A stretch of DNA of 8,795 nt, from NCBI GenBank assembly GCA_020851835.1, contig JADZBZ010000095.1:1-8795 (forward strand), written 5' to 3'. The DNA comes from Acidobacteriota bacterium. Its GTDB lineage: Bacteria; Acidobacteriota; Vicinamibacteria; Vicinamibacterales; UBA2999. The first letter of the stretch is position 1, and each line of letters begins with the position of its first letter. A program made the translations under genes and the position numbers. The notes beneath the pieces were generated by a model. That model worked only from the letters and a program-made list of their open reading frames with translations, had not been told where the DNA came from and ran no database searches. Shown piece by piece: positions 7,021 through 8,795 of this stretch.

Positions 7021-7060
7021 AGGCTCCGCCGAATGCCGCCAGGCCCAGCCGAATGCCGCG
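7021..7060. repeat. Two tandem 20-bp repeat units
   Basis: Unit 1 at 7021-7040 and unit 2 at 7041-7060 are directly adjacent and match at 17 of 20 positions. The core GCCGAATGCCGC is identical in both (7028-7039 and 7048-7059). A 20-bp period is close to two helical turns, which would place two bound proteins on the same face of DNA. Possible tandem operator; alternatively a simple slippage duplication. Confidence 0.6.
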
Positions 7061-7089
7061 CGCGGGCGCCGCCGGCCGCCTGTTGCCTG

Positions 7090-7095
7090 TAAGAT
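7090..7095 (+). promoter_or_regulatory. Candidate -10 box (TAAGAT) of the MoxR operon
   Basis: TAAGAT lies at exactly -12 to -7 relative to the GTG at 7102 and is preceded by TG, though without the usual one-base extended -10 spacer. No Shine-Dalgarno sequence is visible before the GTG. Together these suggest transcription starting at the GTG itself, a leaderless mRNA. The same TAA is the in-frame stop that excludes an earlier start. No convincing -35 is seen. Confidence 0.4.
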
Positions 7096-7101
7096 CTTGG
7101 T

Positions 7102-8112
7102 GTGCACCCGACTGCTGCGGCACTGCCCGCGCCGATGACGCTCGACGAGGCATCGTGCCTCGTCGCTCGCCTGCAGCGCGAACTCGCCCGGGTCATTGTC
7201 GGCCAGGAGCGGGTCGTCGGCGAAGTACTCGTGACATTCCTGGCGGGCGGCCACTGCCTGCTCCGGGGCGTTCCGGGCCTCGCCAAGACGCTGCTCATCA
7301 AGACGCTCGCCCAGACCGTGCACCTCGAGTTCAGTCGTATCCAGTTCACGCCCGATCTGATGCCCTCCGACATCGTCGGGACCGAGGTCATCGAGGAGGA
7401 CCGTGCGATCGGGACGCGGACGATCCGGTTCATCCCGGGCCCGATTTTCGCGAACATCATCCTGGCCGATGAGATCAATCGGACGCCGCCGAAGACGCAG
7501 TCGGCCCTGCTCGAGGCCATGCAGGAGTACCAGGTGACGGTGGGCGGTCAGCGCCACGAGCTGGCCCGACCGCTGTTCGTGCTGGCGACGCAGAACCCGA
7601 TCGAGCAGGAAGGCACCTATCCGCTGCCCGAGGCGCAACTCGACCGCTTTCTCCTCAACGTCGTGATGGGCTATCCCTCGGCCGCCGAGGAGCGGGCGAT
7701 TCTCGCGCAGACGACGACCGGCCACGAGCCGGCGGTGTCGCCGGTGGCCTCCGGCGACGAGATCGAGCGTGCGCGCCACCTCGTGCGCGACGTCGTCGCC
7801 GCCGACAACGTCGTGGACTATGCCGCACGCCTCGTGCGCGCGTCCCGCCCCGGCGGCGGGGCGGAAGCGCCGGACTTCGTGCAGCGCTGGGTTCGATGGG
7901 GTGCCGGTCCTCGCGCCGGACAGGCCTTGTTGCTGGCCGGGAAGGCGCGTGCGGTGATGCACGGGAGGCCCGCCGTGTCGCTCGAGGACGTGCGCTCGGT
8001 CGCACTGCCGGTGCTGCGCCACCGGGTGCTCGTCAACTTCGAAGCCGAGGCGGAAGGCGTGGACGCCGAGGCCATCGTCGCGCGCCTGGTCGAGGCCATC
8101 GCCGAGCGCTAG
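7102..8112 (+). CDS. MoxR-family AAA+ ATPase
   Basis: A 336-residue cytoplasmic AAA+ chaperone-like ATPase of the MoxR family, which works with DUF58/von Willebrand factor A proteins in maturing or activating partner complexes. Visible motifs are Walker A GVPGLAKT (56-63, K62), Walker B IILADEIN (119-126, D123-E124), the family motif RTPPKTQSALLEAMQE (127-142), sensor 1 LATQNPIEQEGTYPLPEAQLD (161-181, N165), the LDRF arginine (R182), and a sensor-2-like GAGPRAGQAL (268-277, R271) in the C-terminal lid. Length is typical. The start is GTG 7102, since an in-frame TAA lies at 7090; ATG 7135, 11 codons later, is a possible alternative and neither has a clear ribosome site. The DUF58 gene follows after 7 bases, so the two form an operon. 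Confidence 0.95.
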   Translation: MHPTAAALPAPMTLDEASCLVARLQRELARVIVGQERVVGEVLVTFLAGGHCLLRGVPGLAKTLLIKTLAQTVHLEFSRIQFTPDLMPSDIVGTEVIEEDRAIGTRTIRFIPGPIFANIILADEINRTPPKTQSALLEAMQEYQVTVGGQRHELARPLFVLATQNPIEQEGTYPLPEAQLDRFLLNVVMGYPSAAEERAILAQTTTGHEPAVSPVASGDEIERARHLVRDVVAADNVVDYAARLVRASRPGGGAEAPDFVQRWVRWGAGPRAGQALLLAGKARAVMHGRPAVSLEDVRSVALPVLRHRVLVNFEAEAEGVDAEAIVARLVEAIAER

Positions 8113-8114
8113 GG
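8111..8114 (+). promoter_or_regulatory. Ribosome binding site of the DUF58 gene
   Basis: AGGG overlaps the TAG stop of the MoxR gene and lies five bases before the ATG at 8120. This supports that start and suggests the two genes are translated from one mRNA. Confidence 0.5.
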
Positions 8115-8119
8115 CTCCC

Positions 8120-8795
8120 ATGACACGTCCGCACATCACCACCCCCGCGGAATTGTCGTCGCTGCGCGACCTGGAACTAACGACCAGGGCCACGGTCGAA
8201 GGCCTGCGTCAGGGTCTGCACCGCAGCCCCTTTCACGGCTACAGCGCCGAGTTCAACCAATACCGCCACTACCGCCCCGGCGACGACCTCAAGTACGTGG
8301 ACTGGAAAGCGTTCGGGCGTACCGATCGCCTGTTCACACGGCAGTTCCGCGAGACGACGAATCTGTCGGCGCTCTTCGTCGTGGACCTCTCGCGGTCGAT
8401 GGATTTCGGGGACAAGTTCAGGCTCGCGCAATCAGTGACGGCGGTACTCGGCACGCTGATAATCGATCAGGGTGATCTGGCCGGTGTCGTGGCGGATGGC
8501 CGTCTGTCCGCGCGCGCGCAGTCGGACGGGCCGCGCGTCGCCGGGAACGCGATCGACGAGGCTGGAGCCGCACCTGCCGCATACCTGCCGCCCAGGAGCG
8601 GACACCGTCAGCTCGCCCAGTTTCTGGCGATCGTCGCGCGCCTTCGACCCGAGGGCACCGCCGGCATTGCCGCAGGGCTCGACCGCGCCGCGTCGCTGCT
8701 GCACCGACGGGGCCTGGTGGTGGCCGTCTCGGATTTCTACGACGACGCGCAGGCGTTGACGGCCCTGCGCCGGCTGGCGCGCCGGGGTCACGAAA
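8120..8795 (+). CDS. DUF58 domain protein, 3'-truncated by window
   Basis: The frame stays open from ATG 8120 to the window edge, giving 225 residues of an incomplete protein. The DUF58 signature is clear: HRSPFHGYSAEFNQYRHYRP (34-53), then GDDLKYVDWKAFGRTDRLF (54-72), then a von Willebrand-A-like strand with a MIDAS motif DLSRS (D89, S91, S93). LPPRSGHRQL (156-165) and LVVAVSDFYDD (199-209) match later conserved blocks. DUF58 proteins are partners of MoxR ATPases in Bat-type clusters, usually followed by vWA-domain membrane proteins that would lie beyond this window. About 20-25 residues before LPPRSG (about 131-154) appear extra compared with the usual family pattern. Soluble in the visible part; the true C-terminus is unknown. 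Confidence 0.93.
   Translation, partial: MTRPHITTPAELSSLRDLELTTRATVEGLRQGLHRSPFHGYSAEFNQYRHYRPGDDLKYVDWKAFGRTDRLFTRQFRETTNLSALFVVDLSRSMDFGDKFRLAQSVTAVLGTLIIDQGDLAGVVADGRLSARAQSDGPRVAGNAIDEAGAAPAAYLPPRSGHRQLAQFLAIVARLRPEGTAGIAAGLDRAASLLHRRGLVVAVSDFYDDAQALTALRRLARRGHE

Larger units (their letters stand above)
6966..7101. other. Divergent intergenic region between PDZ-protein and MoxR genes
   Basis: 136 bp that must hold promoters for both operons. It contains a tandem 20-bp repeat near the centre (7021-7060), a TANNNT box directly before each start codon, and two copies of GCCGCCGGCCGC (6983-6994 and 7068-7079), one towards each gene. The last repeat is low in complexity and may be chance in such GC-rich DNA. 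Confidence 0.6.

Noticed and set aside
6970..8193. 407-residue minus-strand reading frame opposite the MoxR gene
   Set aside because: Antisense to a gene with intact AAA+ motifs; composition is His/Arg-rich and no domain is recognisable.
1..8795. CRISPR arrays, tRNA or rRNA genes, insertion sequences
   Set aside because: No spaced repeat array, no recognisable tRNA or rRNA sequence, and no transposase-like protein or terminal inverted repeats seen on either strand by eye.

Overview
This is a GC-rich bacterial window with dense coding, and its gene content points to Acidobacteriota, most likely a Vicinamibacteria-type lineage. The strongest clue is the large two-module MacB/FtsX-like permease at the left end, which matches the 'acidobacterial duplicated orphan permease' (ADOP) architecture. 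A HEAT-repeat/HD-GYP pair and GTG starts also fit. The phylum is inferred from gene content; no rRNA or phylogenetic marker lies in the window.

Layout. (1) 1-2255, plus: 3' part of an ADOP-type permease whose N-terminus is outside the window. (2) 2256-2334: short AT-richer gap with a perfect 7-bp inverted repeat and a 9-bp direct repeat. (3) 2335-4386 and 4383-5576, plus: two genes overlapping by 4 bp (GTGA). The first encodes a 683-residue protein with C-terminal HEAT-like repeats. The second encodes a 397-residue HD-GYP protein (c-di-GMP phosphodiesterase family). Both begin with what looks like the same uncharacterised ~90-residue domain, carrying a shared S-[ML]-YPAGHP motif. (4) 5577-5648: gap between convergent genes. 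(5) 6965-5649, minus: a two-gene operon. It encodes a cytoplasmic HtrA/S1C-like PDZ protein whose catalytic Asp and Ser positions are Gly and Thr, then a 133-residue LuxR/NarL-type regulator with a shrunken receiver-like N-terminus lacking phosphorylation residues. (6) 6966-7101: divergent intergenic region with a near-perfect 20-bp tandem repeat; a TANNNT hexamer sits exactly at -12 to -7 of the start codon on each side, so both mRNAs may be leaderless. (7) 7102-8795, plus: a MoxR-type AAA+ ATPase followed by a DUF58 protein that runs off the window. These are the first two genes of a classical MoxR/DUF58 (Bat-like) cluster.

How they may work together: the HEAT and HD-GYP proteins are probably translationally coupled and act in one signalling step, with the shared N-terminal domain as the link. 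The pseudo-HtrA/regulator pair has lost the hallmark residues of both protease and phosphorelay, so it more likely works by binding (PDZ ligand recognition, DNA binding). Its divergent arrangement with MoxR-DUF58 makes shared control plausible. I see no mobile element, CRISPR array, tRNA or rRNA.
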